Assembly (NCBI RefSeq): GCF_014647635.1
Contig: NZ_BMPO01000008.1
Location: 186,001 to 250,000 of the forward strand
Source: Pseudomonas matsuisoli
GTDB lineage: Bacteria; Pseudomonadota; Gammaproteobacteria; Pseudomonadales; Pseudomonadaceae
DNA: 64,000 bases
Direction of reading: 5' to 3'
This document shows positions 44,243-53,600 of the stretch, piece after piece. A program made the position numbers and the translations under genes. Numbering within the stretch: the stretch's first letter is position 1; each line of letters begins with the position of its first letter. A model generated the notes under the pieces. It did not search any database. It saw only the letters and a list, made by a program, of their open reading frames with translations, and had not been told where the DNA came from.

Positions 44243-44260
44243 TTGTCACTTAACTGTCAT
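44243..44260 (+). promoter_or_regulatory. PhoB box upstream of the Na/Pi cotransporter
   Basis: TTGTCAC-TTAA-CTGTCAT is the 7-4-7 direct-repeat pattern of the PhoB consensus (CTGTCAT repeated), 45 bp before the start codon. It implies induction by phosphate starvation. Confidence 0.85.
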
Positions 44261-44304
44261 ATTTAGCTTGAAAGCTGGGCGCAAAGAACCCAGCAACGAA
44301 GGCA

Positions 44305-45471
44305 ATGACGATGAGCGTCGAGACACACCCGCTCCTGAAGGGGCAGCACGAGCCGGCTACCCGATCCTGGTTATCCTGGCTGATGGTCGTGGGCTTGATC
44401 TATCTGTTGCTGGCAGCTGTGGGTGCCATTGGTGATGGATTCAAGGCGGCGGCGGGGGACAATGCGAAAGCACTGTTCGCGTTCGCGAGCAACCCCTTCA
44501 TCGGACTGATGATCGGCCTCACGGCGACCGCACTGATCCAGAGTTCGAGCACCGTCACATCGATCATCGTCGGCATGGTGGCTGGGGGCCTACCCATCGA
44601 GATCGCCATCCCGTTGGTGATGGGCGCCAACATTGGCACCTCGCTCACCAGCACCATCGTCAGCCTCGGCCATCTGCGTAATGGCGAGGAGTTCCGTCGG
44701 GCGTTTTCCGCGGCTACGGTGCACGATGCGTTCAACCTGACCGCCGTCGCCCTGTTGCTGCCTCTTGAACTGCTTTTCCATCCGCTGCAGCACATCGCCG
44801 AAGCGATCGCCGGCCTGCTGGTTCATGACGCGAGCCTGGACATGAAAGGCGTGAACTTCACGAGTGCCCTGCTCGCGCCCGCCAGCGCGGTTTTGGAGGC
44901 CAGCGTTAGTTGGCTGCCGAGCGAAATGTGGTCGGGCGTCGCGCTGATCCTGATCGGCGTGGCACTCATCTTGTTCGTGGTAACAGCGATTGGCCGCGTG
45001 TTGCGACGGGTGATGGTGGGACGCGCCAAGGAGATCCTGCATGCGAGCGTCGGGCGCGGTCCGATTTCGGGCATCGGCTCGGGAATGCTCATCACGGTAC
45101 TGGTTCAGTCATCGTCGACGACCACCGCTTTGATCGTGCCATTGGCCGGGAGCGGCACGTTCACGCTAAAGCAGGTTTACCCCTTCACGCTGGGCACAAA
45201 CATTGGCACCTGCGTCACCGCGCTGCTTGCCGCGACGGCCATCACTGGGCCGACCGCCGAGCTCGCGATGCAGATCGCCATCGTGCATCTGATGTTCAAC
45301 GTGCTGGGCATCGTGCTGATCTACGGGTTGCCCTTCCTGCGGCCGATACCGCCAATGATCGCCACCAGCCTCGCGCGGCTGGCCGAGCGTAGCAAGCTCT
45401 ACGTGCTTGGCTACATCGGCGGGGTGTTCTTCGCGATGCCCCTTGGGCTGATTACCATCAGTCAAATGTGA
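44305..45471 (+). CDS. Na+/phosphate cotransporter family protein (NptA/PNaS type)
   Basis: 388-residue inner-membrane protein with about eight membrane segments. The two inverted family repeats each carry a QSSS motif: ALIQSSSTVTSIIVGMVAGG and VLVQSSSTTTALIVPLAG; each is followed by a GANIGTSLTST or GTNIGTCVTAL segment. It lacks the C-terminal PhoU-like domain of YjbB. A PhoB box lies just upstream, so it is probably part of the Pho regulon and imports phosphate with Na+, although some family members export it. ATG 44311 (MSVETHP) is a possible alternative start. Confidence 0.88.
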   Translation: MTMSVETHPLLKGQHEPATRSWLSWLMVVGLIYLLLAAVGAIGDGFKAAAGDNAKALFAFASNPFIGLMIGLTATALIQSSSTVTSIIVGMVAGGLPIEIAIPLVMGANIGTSLTSTIVSLGHLRNGEEFRRAFSAATVHDAFNLTAVALLLPLELLFHPLQHIAEAIAGLLVHDASLDMKGVNFTSALLAPASAVLEASVSWLPSEMWSGVALILIGVALILFVVTAIGRVLRRVMVGRAKEILHASVGRGPISGIGSGMLITVLVQSSSTTTALIVPLAGSGTFTLKQVYPFTLGTNIGTCVTALLAATAITGPTAELAMQIAIVHLMFNVLGIVLIYGLPFLRPIPPMIATSLARLAERSKLYVLGYIGGVFFAMPLGLITISQM

Positions 45472-45488
45472 TCGGGAGACCGTTAACC

Positions 45489-45713
45489 ATGAAAACGCCG
45501 CATAGCGCAGACACTCGCGCACGTATTCGTGAGCTCCGCATCTTGGTTGACGATCTGCAGATCAAACTTGCCGATCTGGAGGCGGACGAACAGGCGCAGC
45601 ACGAAGAGATCGACCAGCTCGACGACTATATCCATGCGGTGGATACCCAGTTCACGAGCTTGCAGCTGTTCTGGATCACGTTAAAAGCCGAATGGCTGAA
45701 ATCTAAGCGTTAG
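45489..45713 (+). CDS. Small coiled-coil protein downstream of the Na/Pi cotransporter
   Basis: 74 residues, charged and helical: RIRELRILVDDLQIKLADLE shows heptad-like leucine/isoleucine spacing, then a Trp-containing C-terminus FWITLKAEWLKSKR. The ATG at 45489 follows GGGAG. It lies 17 bp after the transporter gene and must share its PhoB-controlled transcript. I do not recognise a family; a role as a small transporter partner is speculation. Confidence 0.65.
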   Translation: MKTPHSADTRARIRELRILVDDLQIKLADLEADEQAQHEEIDQLDDYIHAVDTQFTSLQLFWITLKAEWLKSKR

Positions 45714-45783
45714 CGTGGATTGGCCTTGCGATACCACGGTCCATTTCCTTTGTAGGGCCGCGCCAGAGGCACTCACGGAAAGC

Positions 45784-45813
45784 GGTGGAAGCCCTTCGGG
45801 ACTCCATCCTACG
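45784..45813. repeat. REP-like palindrome GGTGGAAGCC...ACTCCATCCTACG
   Basis: Near-copy of 8674-8703 (GGTGGAAGCCCTTCG is shared), with a mismatch in the right arm. Confidence 0.65.
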
Positions 45814-45838
45814 TCCGCGCTAACGATCCAAACGCCAT

Positions 45839-45864
45839 TGTGGGAGCGGGCCATGCCCGCGATT
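45839..45864. repeat. REP 'TGTGGGAGCGGGCCATGCCC' family
   Basis: Same sequence as 25556-25581, between convergent transcripts of the cotransporter unit and the ccm operon. Confidence 0.8.
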
Positions 45865-45937
45865 TATGTACAGTTGGCGAGGTAAATCAAGGTTCCACCC
45901 CGCAACGAACAGGCGCAGAGGTTGAAACCAACATTCC

Positions 45938-47149
45938 CTATCGCTCGTTACCCGAAGCGCCTTTATCCAGAGCGTCGATGACCACCTCGCGAAGCGCTTG
46001 CTCAGCCCTAGGCGCACCTTGTTCGCGCCCAATCCACTCCCCATGCTGCGCGTCGCCGGCGCGCGAAATCCGCGCGACCAGTTCGACCTTTTCGAACGCC
46101 GATAGGGTGAGCTCCGGCATCATTGCGTCGGTGTCGGACAGGCTTACCTCGGCCGGCAGATCAGCCACGCGCAGGCGCTTCACCGCAAGCGGCATGGGAG
46201 GGCCATCCACTGCTCGAGCGAACACGAAGACAGCATCATTGGGCCGCACCTGCTGCTGTAGCGCATCCGCAAGCGCGACCCGTAGCCGGATGCCCTTCGC
46301 TGGCGTAGGAGCATCCTGGGCGTTGCTCCGCTGATCCATTTGCGCCTTGGCCATGGCGATACTTCGCTCGATGCCCTGCCGCGAGGGCTCACCCGCAGGC
46401 ATGATCGCGAGCAATTTTTCCCAAAAACCTATCGCGTCGGCATAACGCCGCTCGTCGAAGGCATGGATACCAAGCAAGCCGAGGGTGGACGCTTCGCTGG
46501 GGTCAGCCGCCAACGCCTCGTCGGTCAATGCATCGAGCTGCGGCGACCACTGTTTATCTCCCGCGAAATACAGCGCCTGCGCCCAGAGACCGAGCACCGC
46601 CGGCGCACGACCTCCGGTCTCGGCAGCGCGCTGGAATGCCTTGGCAGCATCCGCAGCACGCCCTTCGGCGATCAACGTCCTGCCCAGGAAATACCACCCC
46701 TGCGAAGATTCCGGACGCTCGCGAACCGCGCGCTCCAGACGTGCCGTTATCTGTTCGATCGTTCCCGGCGCTTCGGCCGCCGTGCGCGCCTGCTCGACAG
46801 CACCGATCGCGCCAAACTTCGCATACAGCAGCAGCCCGAGGACCGGCACGCACACTGCCGCGAGCATCGGCACGACACGGCCCCGTACGCGCTGACGACC
46901 CGCATCGCCGTCGGTATCCGCCAACAACTCACGGGCGGCTTCGTCCTGGGCGGTCTGCAAACCTGGCTCATCGAGTACGCCCGCCTGATGCTGCTCTTCA
47001 AGCGCCTGCACGCGCTCTTCATAGAGTGCGACGTTCACCGCCGTGCGGTCCTCCTCTGCGCGCGCTCTATTGCGGCGTAACGAAGGCAACAGCAGGAAGC
47101 CCATGGCGATCAGGCACAACAACCCGGCGGAAATCCAAAATTCAATCAT
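45938..47149 (-). CDS. ccmI: Cytochrome c maturation protein CcmI (CycH)
   Basis: 403 residues. Two N-terminal membrane helices (residues 1-23 and about 93-112) flank a coiled-coil cytoplasmic loop (RAEEDRTAVNVALYEERVQA); the periplasmic part has TPR repeats (SSQGWYFLGRTLIAEGRAAD onward) and a C-terminal CcmI-type domain. CcmI binds the C-terminus of apocytochrome c and presents it to the CcmFH haem ligase. It overlaps ccmH by 8 bp and is the last gene of the ccm operon. Confidence 0.93.
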   Translation of the reverse strand: MIEFWISAGLLCLIAMGFLLLPSLRRNRARAEEDRTAVNVALYEERVQALEEQHQAGVLDEPGLQTAQDEAARELLADTDGDAGRQRVRGRVVPMLAAVCVPVLGLLLYAKFGAIGAVEQARTAAEAPGTIEQITARLERAVRERPESSQGWYFLGRTLIAEGRAADAAKAFQRAAETGGRAPAVLGLWAQALYFAGDKQWSPQLDALTDEALAADPSEASTLGLLGIHAFDERRYADAIGFWEKLLAIMPAGEPSRQGIERSIAMAKAQMDQRSNAQDAPTPAKGIRLRVALADALQQQVRPNDAVFVFARAVDGPPMPLAVKRLRVADLPAEVSLSDTDAMMPELTLSAFEKVELVARISRAGDAQHGEWIGREQGAPRAEQALREVVIDALDKGASGNER

Positions 47150-47627
47150 TGCGTGTTCTTTTCGCAGAGGTGCGCGCCAGCAACTGCGCTAATCGCTGCT
47201 GCTCGTCAGCTGTCAGACCGTTGGGGACGCGCCGAACCCGACGCCGGCGCCGCACGATGATCCCCAGCACCACGAACCCACCCGCGAGCAGCACTGCCGG
47301 TCCGCACCAGAGCAGCAGCGTGCGCCCGGTCAGCGGCGGCTTGTACATGACGAAGTCGCCGTAGCGCAGGACGAGGTAATCGACAATTTGCGCGTCGCTC
47401 TCACCCGCGCTGAGCATGCGATAGATTTCCGCGCGCAAATCCTTGGCGATGGGTGCATTGGAGTCGGCAATGTTCTGGTTCTGGCACTTGGGGCAGCGCA
47501 GCTCTTCGGTGAGGTGCCGATAGCGGGCGCGCTCCGCATCACTGGCGAAGGTGTAGGTATCGATGGCCGCGTGTGCTACGCCGCACAGCAACAAGAGCAG
47601 CGCCAGCACCTTGAACAGATGCTTCAT
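47142..47627 (-). CDS. ccmH: Cytochrome c maturation protein CcmH (CycL type)
   Basis: 161 residues. Signal/anchor MKHLFKVLALLLLLCGVAHA, the thiol-redox motif LRCPKCQN (C45, C48), and a membrane helix near residue 108 with an Arg-rich cytoplasmic tail. It reduces the apocytochrome CXXCH disulfide and is part of the haem ligation complex. The start (ATG ending 47627) overlaps the ccmG stop (ATGA). Confidence 0.95.
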   Translation of the reverse strand: MKHLFKVLALLLLLCGVAHAAIDTYTFASDAERARYRHLTEELRCPKCQNQNIADSNAPIAKDLRAEIYRMLSAGESDAQIVDYLVLRYGDFVMYKPPLTGRTLLLWCGPAVLLAGGFVVLGIIVRRRRRVRRVPNGLTADEQQRLAQLLARTSAKRTRND

Positions 47628-48163
47628 GGTGCGCTCGCCTCGTCGACCAATTGCTGGTAACGCGGGGCAAGCTGCTCGCGCCACACGCGCTCGTCGACGA
47701 TGCCGACATGCTTGTAGCGAATGATGCCGCGCGCATCGACCAGGAAGGTTTCCGGCGCGCCGTAGACGCCGAGATCAAGCCCCAGCGTGCCCTGTGGATC
47801 GCTGATGTTGAGCGTGTACGGATCGTGGAAATCGCTCAGCCATTTGCGTGCAGCGGCAATGTCATCCTTGTAGTTCACCCCGTGAATGTTTACACCGCTG
47901 GCCGCGATCTTGTTCAGCACCGGGTGCTCGGTACGGCACGCCACACACCAGGTGCCCCAGATGTTCACCAATGACGGCTTGCCCCGCAGATCGAGCTGCG
48001 TGATCGGGCGTTCGTCCGCCACGCCCGACAGCGAAAAAGCGGGGAAGGGTTTATCAATCAGGGCCGAGGGCAGCTCCGCCGGATCGAGAAACAGCCCGCG
48101 ATAGAGAAAGGCGGCAATGCCGAGAAACACCAGCAACGGCACCGCGAATATCAGCCGTCTCAT
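47624..48163 (-). CDS. ccmG: Thiol:disulfide interchange protein CcmG/DsbE
   Basis: 179 residues. An N-terminal membrane anchor (residues 4-22) and a periplasmic thioredoxin fold with active site W72-C-V-A-C76 in GTWCVAC, plus the CcmG-typical GVYGAPETFLVD cis-proline loop. It keeps apocytochrome c cysteines reduced for haem attachment. ATGA overlaps with both neighbours. Confidence 0.95.
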   Translation of the reverse strand: MRRLIFAVPLLVFLGIAAFLYRGLFLDPAELPSALIDKPFPAFSLSGVADERPITQLDLRGKPSLVNIWGTWCVACRTEHPVLNKIAASGVNIHGVNYKDDIAAARKWLSDFHDPYTLNISDPQGTLGLDLGVYGAPETFLVDARGIIRYKHVGIVDERVWREQLAPRYQQLVDEASAP

Positions 48164-50133
48164 GTCCTCGCCTCCTCTCCAACGAGCGCGCCCACGACCC
48201 GCGCTTTCATTTTCATGCGGTAGCGTTTGTCCGCAGCCGCCAGGAAACCGCCCAGCCCCATCATCAAAGCGCCCAGCCAGATCCAGCGCACGAAGGGTTT
48301 GATCTGGATGCGCACGGCCCAGGCGCCTTGCTCCAAGGGCTCGCCAAGTGCCACGAACAAATCACGCGTCAGCCCGGCGTCGATGCCCGCTTCGGTCATC
48401 ACCGAGCCTTGCACGGTGTACAGGCGTTTTTCAGGGTGCAGCACAGCGATCTGTCGCTGCGCCTCGAATATCCTTACCGTGCCGCGATCGGACACGAAGT
48501 TCGGCCCTTCATGGTGAGCGGCGCCCTCGAAGACGAATCGATAGCCACCCAGCTCCACATCAGCGCCCGGCGCCATCCGCAGGTCGCGCTCGATGCCACC
48601 CAGGCTGGTCAAGACCACGCCAAGCGCACAAACCGCCAGCCCCAGATGCGCCAGTTGCATGCCCCAGTAGCTACGCCCCAGGCTCCTCAGGCCGGTGAAA
48701 AAGCCCCTATGCCGCGTCTTATCCGCGATATCGCGTACGCCGGCGAGCACGACCCACGCCGCCAACAGGCAGACACTCAAGGCGGCCCAATGGAAATCAC
48801 CCAGCAGCCAACCCGCGACAAGCGCCACGGCGACACTCGCGAGCAGCACCGGCGTGAGCATCCCGAGGAGCCAGCGCGTCGGCGTGTCCTTCCAGCGCAC
48901 CAAGACGCCGATAGCCAGCATTGCCATCAACAAACCCATCAGCGGAACGAACAGCGCATTGAAGTACGGCGGCCCTACCGAAAGCTTGGCGCCGCTCATG
49001 GCGTCCAGCACCAGCGGATACAGCGTCCCCAGGAGAATCATCGACGCGGCGACCACCAGGATCAGGTTGTTGACCAGGAGCAGCGTCTCCCGCGACCACA
49101 GCCCGAACCCGACCTGGCTACGCACGACCGGCGCACGTATGGCGAACAGCGTCAGCGAGCCACCCACGACCAGCAACAGGAACGCCAGAATGAAGACGCC
49201 ACGCGTGGGGTCCGTCGCGAACGCATGCACTGAGGTCAAGACCCCGGAACGTACGAGAAAGGTGCCCAGCAGGCTCAGCGAAAACGCTGCGATGGCGAGC
49301 AGTACCGTCCAGCTCTTGAATACGCCACGCTTCTCGGTCACTGCCAGTGAGTGGATGAGTGCGGTACCGACCAACCAAGGCATGAAGGACGCGTTCTCGA
49401 CCGGGTCCCAGAACCACCAGCCGCCCCACCCCAGTTCGTAGTACGCCCACCAGGAACCCAGGGCGATGCCAACACCGAGAAAGGCCCAAGCGACGATCGT
49501 CCAAGGCCTAGACCAACGCGCCCAGGCCGCATCCAACTTGCCCCCCAGCAACGCGGCAATGGCGAAGGAGAACGCGACCGAAAACCCGACGTAGCCCATG
49601 TACAGCATTGGCGGATGCACGATCAGGCCGAAATCCTGCAACAACGGATTGAGGTCGCGGCCATCGAGCGGCGCGTTGGGTAGCAGGCGCGAGAACGGGT
49701 TGGAGGTGGCGATCAGAAAGAGCAGAAACCCCACGCTGATGACGCCCATGACGCCAAGCACGCGCGCCAGCATCTCCAGCGGCAACTGCCGGGAGAAAAG
49801 CGCGACGGCGAACGTCCAGCCGCCCAAGATCAGCGCCCAGAGCAACAGCGAGCCTTCATGCGCGCCCCATACTGCGCTGAACTTGTAGTACCAGGGCAAC
49901 GCACTGTTGGAGTTCTCCGCCACATACGTCACGGAGAAGTCGTCGCAGAGGAACGCGTAGGTCAGGCAGCCAAACGCCAACAAGAGAAAGACGAATTGCC
50001 CCCAGGCTGCTGGACGTGCGAGGTTCATCCAGTCGACCTGGCCGCGCCAGGCACCCAGCAGCGGCATGCTGGCCTGCACGAGCGCCAGGCACAGCGCGAG
50101 GATCAGCGCCAGATGCCCCAGTTCAGGGATCAT
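48160..50133 (-). CDS. ccmF: Haem lyase subunit CcmF
   Basis: 657 residues, about 15 membrane segments. The WWD haem-handling domain is [19 protein letters not shown], flanked by conserved histidines. CcmF ligates haem to apocytochrome c together with CcmH and CcmI. The ATG ending 50133 overlaps the ccmE stop. Confidence 0.96.
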   Translation of the reverse strand: MIPELGHLALILALCLALVQASMPLLGAWRGQVDWMNLARPAAWGQFVFLLLAFGCLTYAFLCDDFSVTYVAENSNSALPWYYKFSAVWGAHEGSLLLWALILGGWTFAVALFSRQLPLEMLARVLGVMGVISVGFLLFLIATSNPFSRLLPNAPLDGRDLNPLLQDFGLIVHPPMLYMGYVGFSVAFSFAIAALLGGKLDAAWARWSRPWTIVAWAFLGVGIALGSWWAYYELGWGGWWFWDPVENASFMPWLVGTALIHSLAVTEKRGVFKSWTVLLAIAAFSLSLLGTFLVRSGVLTSVHAFATDPTRGVFILAFLLLVVGGSLTLFAIRAPVVRSQVGFGLWSRETLLLVNNLILVVAASMILLGTLYPLVLDAMSGAKLSVGPPYFNALFVPLMGLLMAMLAIGVLVRWKDTPTRWLLGMLTPVLLASVAVALVAGWLLGDFHWAALSVCLLAAWVVLAGVRDIADKTRHRGFFTGLRSLGRSYWGMQLAHLGLAVCALGVVLTSLGGIERDLRMAPGADVELGGYRFVFEGAAHHEGPNFVSDRGTVRIFEAQRQIAVLHPEKRLYTVQGSVMTEAGIDAGLTRDLFVALGEPLEQGAWAVRIQIKPFVRWIWLGALMMGLGGFLAAADKRYRMKMKARVVGALVGEEART

Positions 50134-50588
50134 TGCGCGAGCTCCCTGCCGGCCGTCTTGAGTCGCTCGCCTTTTTCCAGCGCCTGTTTGACCTCCGGTG
50201 GCGTGTAGTTTTCATCGTGCTTGGCTAGCACTTCATCCGCCAGCAACAAGCCGCTGCTATCCAACGCCCCTAGCGCAACGATGCCCTGCCCTTCGCGGAA
50301 CAGGTCCGGCAGGATGCCGTGATAGCGAATCGTGACCTCCGCGGCGCCATCGGTCACCACGAAATCCGTCTGCAACGAGTCCGCCGAACGCTTGACCGAG
50401 CCTTTCTCTACCAGCCCGCCCGCGCGAATGCGCGCGTTCAAGGGCGCCTCGCCCGCGACGATCTGGCTCGGCGTGTAGAAGAGGTTGATGTTCTGCTGCA
50501 AGGCGCTGAGCGCCAGTGCAACGGCGACGCCGACACCCGCAAGGATGGCTAGTACGACGAACAGACGCCGCTTACGAACGGCGTTCAC
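50130..50588 (-). CDS. ccmE: Periplasmic haem chaperone CcmE
   Basis: 152 residues from a GTG preceded by GGAGGAATCAC. N-terminal anchor (about 8-29) and an OB-fold domain with the covalent haem-binding H124 in AKHDENY (Y128 completes the HXXXY motif). The GTG overlaps the ccmD stop (GTGA). It carries haem from CcmCD to CcmF. Confidence 0.95.
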   Translation of the reverse strand: MNAVRKRRLFVVLAILAGVGVAVALALSALQQNINLFYTPSQIVAGEAPLNARIRAGGLVEKGSVKRSADSLQTDFVVTDGAAEVTIRYHGILPDLFREGQGIVALGALDSSGLLLADEVLAKHDENYTPPEVKQALEKGERLKTAGRELAQ

Positions 50589-50761
50589 CGTGATTCCTCC
50601 CGGCGCAAACGGCGCGCTTGTTCTTGCCAATACCGACGCCGTGCGCGCAGCGGCAATGCCACATTCAGCGCCAGCACTGCCACACAGATGCCATAGGCGG
50701 ACCAGACGTAAACGCCGTGCGGCCCCATCGCGAGAAATTCCGAGAACGACGCGAAGCTCAT
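50585..50761 (-). CDS. ccmD: Haem exporter protein CcmD
   Basis: 58 residues, too short for many gene finders. One membrane helix (about 18-38: [19 protein letters not shown]) followed by an Arg-rich cytoplasmic tail ([18 protein letters not shown]). It starts inside the ccmC stop (ATGA) and ends overlapping ccmE. It helps release holo-CcmE from CcmC. Confidence 0.92.
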   Translation of the reverse strand: MSFASFSEFLAMGPHGVYVWSAYGICVAVLALNVALPLRARRRYWQEQARRLRREESR

Positions 50762-51513
50762 CGCCCCTCCCCCACGCGCGCGGCGACCAGCGCCTTCACC
50801 CAGCTGCTGCGTGCCTCGCGATGCAGTACGTCCAGTCGCATGCGCACCAACAACACCGCGGCAAAGAAGCAATAGAAGCCAAGCACCATGACCAGCAGCG
50901 GCAGCCACATCTCGGCCGGCATGGCGGGCTTTTCGACGATGCTGAACGTGGCGGGCTGGTGCAGCGTGTTCCACCAGTCCACCGAGTATTTGATGATCGG
51001 AATATTCACGACGCCCACGATGGCGAGCACGGCGCACGCCTTGGCCGCGCTGTCCCGGTTGCTGATGGCCTGACCCAGCGCGATCACGCCGAAATAGAGG
51101 AACAGCAGGATCAACATGGACGTCAGGCGCGCATCCCAGACCCAATAGGTGCCCCAGGTCGGTCGGCCCCAGATCGATCCGGTGATCAGTGCGATGGCCG
51201 TCATCCAGGCGCCAATGGGCGCGGCCTGCTGCAGTGCGACGTCGGCAAGCTTCATCTTCCACACGAGCCCGACGATGCCGGTCGCGGCAAGCATCACGTA
51301 GATGGATTGCGCAAGGAATGCGGCGGGCACGTGGATATAGATGATGCGAAAGCTATTGCCCTGCTGGTAGTCAGGCGGCGCGAATGCCAGCCCCCACAGC
51401 GTGCCGACCACCAGCAGCACAGCCGCCGCGATGCTCAAGCCCGGCAACAGGCGCCCGCTGATCTCGTAGAACCACTTGGGCGAGCCCAGCTTGTGAAACC
51501 ATGTCCAGTTCAT
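50758..51513 (-). CDS. ccmC: Haem-handling membrane protein CcmC
   Basis: 251 residues, six membrane segments, with the WWD-type motif [18 protein letters not shown] and conserved periplasmic histidines ([16 protein letters not shown]). It loads haem onto CcmE. It lies 138 bp after ccmB; a REP element occupies that gap. Confidence 0.95.
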   Translation of the reverse strand: MNWTWFHKLGSPKWFYEISGRLLPGLSIAAAVLLVVGTLWGLAFAPPDYQQGNSFRIIYIHVPAAFLAQSIYVMLAATGIVGLVWKMKLADVALQQAAPIGAWMTAIALITGSIWGRPTWGTYWVWDARLTSMLILLFLYFGVIALGQAISNRDSAAKACAVLAIVGVVNIPIIKYSVDWWNTLHQPATFSIVEKPAMPAEMWLPLLVMVLGFYCFFAAVLLVRMRLDVLHREARSSWVKALVAARVGEGR

Positions 51514-51562
51514 CAGTACTCGTTCAGTTGCAAACCGTTTTCTAAAAACGCGAAGTCGTCCG

Positions 51563-51613
51563 AGCTCGCTGCAGGAGCGAGCCGGGCTGCGATCAGCTCG
51601 CTCGCGAGAGCGC
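51563..51613. repeat. REP element inside the ccm operon, between ccmB and ccmC
   Basis: CTCGCTGCAGGAGCGAG followed by GATCAGCTCGCTCGCGAGAG: two hairpin-forming units of the 'GGAGCGAGC' REP family in the only sizeable gap of the operon. Confidence 0.75.
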
Positions 51614-51651
51614 CCGTAAGGCTAACCCGTTCAGCGCACCAGGAGGCTCAA

Positions 51652-52323
51652 TCACTCACCCACGCTAATCCGCAGCCCCGCCGCAATGGCAAAGGGCGTC
51701 AACGTCACCGCCAGCACCGCAAGGCTCGCCAGCCATAAGAGGTGTCCCGCCACCGGCAACCCTTGAAGGTTCGCTTGCAGGGCGCCACTGCCCAGAATCA
51801 ACACCGGGATGTACAGCGGCAGGATCAACAACGCCAGCAACACCCCGCCGCGTTTGAGCCCCACCGTGAGCGCAGCACCAACCGCGCCCAATAGGCTCAG
51901 CACGGGCGTGCCCAGCAGCAACGATCCGAGTAGCACCGGCAGACAACGCCCGGGCAACCCGAGCATCAACGCCAGCACCGGAGCGATCACGACCAGTGCC
52001 AGCCCGGAGAACAACCAATGTGCGGCGACCTTGGCCAACGCCAACACCGATAACGGATGACACGAAAGCACCCATTGCTCCAATGAACCGTCCTCAAAAT
52101 CACTGCGAAACAGGTCGTCGAGGGACAACAGCACTGCCAACAAGGCGGCCATCCAGATCAATCCCGGCGACAGGCTTTGCAGGAGTGACGTCTGCGGTCC
52201 GATCGCCAGGGGAAACAACGCAATGACGATGGCGAAGAACACCAGCGGATTAGCCAGTTCTGCCGGGCGTCGACACAACAGTCGCGCCTCACGAACGATC
52301 AACGACACAAACACGCGCCCCAT
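51652..52323 (-). CDS. ccmB: Haem exporter permease CcmB
   Basis: 223 residues with six membrane segments. It begins [20 protein letters not shown] and carries DDLFRSDFEDGSLEQW, a CcmB signature. With CcmA it forms the ABC part that, with CcmC, releases holo-CcmE using ATP. The start shares a base with the ccmA stop (TGATG). Confidence 0.95.
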   Translation of the reverse strand: MGRVFVSLIVREARLLCRRPAELANPLVFFAIVIALFPLAIGPQTSLLQSLSPGLIWMAALLAVLLSLDDLFRSDFEDGSLEQWVLSCHPLSVLALAKVAAHWLFSGLALVVIAPVLALMLGLPGRCLPVLLGSLLLGTPVLSLLGAVGAALTVGLKRGGVLLALLILPLYIPVLILGSGALQANLQGLPVAGHLLWLASLAVLAVTLTPFAIAAGLRISVGE

Positions 52324-52928
52324 CACGTCGGCGTCCCCAGCGGTAGATCCTGATAGCGCTCGGGGGTAACGGTCAGCGCGTGATGGGTTGTCAGCACCAC
52401 CGCGCCGCTTTGCCGGCAATGCTCGGCCAAATGCGCTTCCAATCCGTCCACGGCTTGCCGGTCCAACGCCGTGAAGGGCTCGTCCAGTATCCAAAGCGCC
52501 GGGGCGTCCAGATAAAGCCGCGCCAGCGCGACCCGGCGCTGCTGACCCGCGGACAACGTATGGCAGGGCACGTCCTCGTAACCGCGCAACCCCACCGCAG
52601 CCAGCGCGCGCCAAACGGAGTCGCGGTCGGCAGGACGATGCAACGCACATAGCCAGGCAAGGTTTTCTTCAGGGGTCAGCAAGGCTTTGATGCCCGCTGC
52701 GTGACCGATCCAAAGTAGCCCTTCAGCACCGCCCCTTACGCGCACCTCACCCGATGCTGCCGGCATCAATCCCGCCAGAATGCGCAACAGGCTCGTCTTG
52801 CCGCTGCCATTCGGGCCGGTCACTTGAAGCATCTCTCCTGCACCCACGCAGAGATTCAGATCCTCGAACAACACACGGCCGTCCCGCTCGCAGGTCACTG
52901 CTACGGCTTCGAGAAACGGACTACTCAC
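52323..52928 (-). CDS. ccmA: Cytochrome c biogenesis ATP-binding protein CcmA
   Basis: 201 residues from a GTG (52928). ABC ATPase: Walker [11 protein letters not shown], signature [13 protein letters not shown], Walker [14 protein letters not shown]-loop TTHH. The signal for translation is weak; the open frame reaches 26 codons further up but that part ([10 protein letters not shown]) is unlike CcmA. It is the first gene of the ccm operon, so its promoter lies upstream of 52928. Confidence 0.92.
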   Translation of the reverse strand: MSSPFLEAVAVTCERDGRVLFEDLNLCVGAGEMLQVTGPNGSGKTSLLRILAGLMPAASGEVRVRGGAEGLLWIGHAAGIKALLTPEENLAWLCALHRPADRDSVWRALAAVGLRGYEDVPCHTLSAGQQRRVALARLYLDAPALWILDEPFTALDRQAVDGLEAHLAEHCRQSGAVVLTTHHALTVTPERYQDLPLGTPT

Positions 52929-53006
52929 GACATGGTTACCGGAATTGGCTCTGGACGATGGACGACAGGACAGGTGGGCGCATTCGGAAGGCGCTGGATT
53001 ATACAT

Positions 53007-53600
53007 CCCTTGATCAGACGCAATGTTTCGCCCGTCGCGGCGCTGGCCGGATCGATGCGGCGGAACATGCTCAATGAGAAATCAATGCTCGAAAAGGCCG
53101 TTGCGGATACCCGAGCGGGCCTTGAAAACGTGCGACAGCGTAACGCGTTGACAGCTTCCAGGAAATCATTTGTTACATCCTAGACCGATTCTGTTACGAT
53201 CGAAAACCCGTGATGAACAGACGATACCGAAGTATCGCAGCCTGAAATCTGCGCTGCTAAACCCTGGTTTAGACAGCCCGCCTCGATGCAAACGAACACA
53301 AGTAGAGCGGCCCGAAGGCCCGCCAGCCGCGTTCTGGGCCACCCATGTGACCCGTAGTGGTAGCGATCGACCTGTAGTTAGCAACCGCCCTGTGCTTCAT
53401 GCAAAACAGCCGGTGCAATTGGCCAGTGTCCTATCACCTGCCTGCCAGAACGTGAACGCCGACATACCCCCCTCGATGAGGGGCACTCGCTCGGCTGCCG
53501 CCATCGTTTCCCAAGAGATTCGGATCGCAGACCGGGCTCCCTGCTCGTGAGTCCTGCCTCATCCGGCGTTTCCTTGTGAGCAGTCATAGGTGGCCTCTAC
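53007..53600. other. Intergenic region of about 600 bp between divergent ccmA and the gluconate-dehydrogenase-type operon
   Basis: No gene is recognisable; a 126-codon frame from 53170 has no ribosome-binding site and an unrecognised translation. Between 53166 and 53215 are two TGTTAC copies spaced like a -35/-10 region. Two perfect small hairpins follow at 53222 and 53257 (listed separately). It probably holds the promoters and a leader of about 400 nt. Confidence 0.5.
53222..53272 (+). promoter_or_regulatory. Tandem perfect inverted repeats upstream of the dehydrogenase operon
   Basis: CGATAC-CGAA-GTATCG (53222-53237) and CTAAACC-CT-GGTTTAG (53257-53272), 35 bp apart centre to centre. The first looks like an RNA tetraloop hairpin, the second like a repressor operator. 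No known family was recognised. Confidence 0.5.

Noticed and set aside
43838-44266. 142-codon open frame behind tRNA-Arg
   Set aside because: No ribosome-binding site, no recognisable translation, and it runs through the PhoB box.
48328-49233. 301-codon open frame on the plus strand inside ccmF
   Set aside because: Rich in Gln, Arg and His; antisense shadow of the membrane protein CcmF.
50485-51738. 417-codon open frame on the plus strand over ccmE-ccmC
   Set aside because: Antisense to three overlapping ccm genes whose motifs are certain.
53170-53550. 126-codon open frame upstream of the dehydrogenase operon
   Set aside because: Passes through the two perfect hairpins, starts without a ribosome-binding site and has a low-complexity translation.
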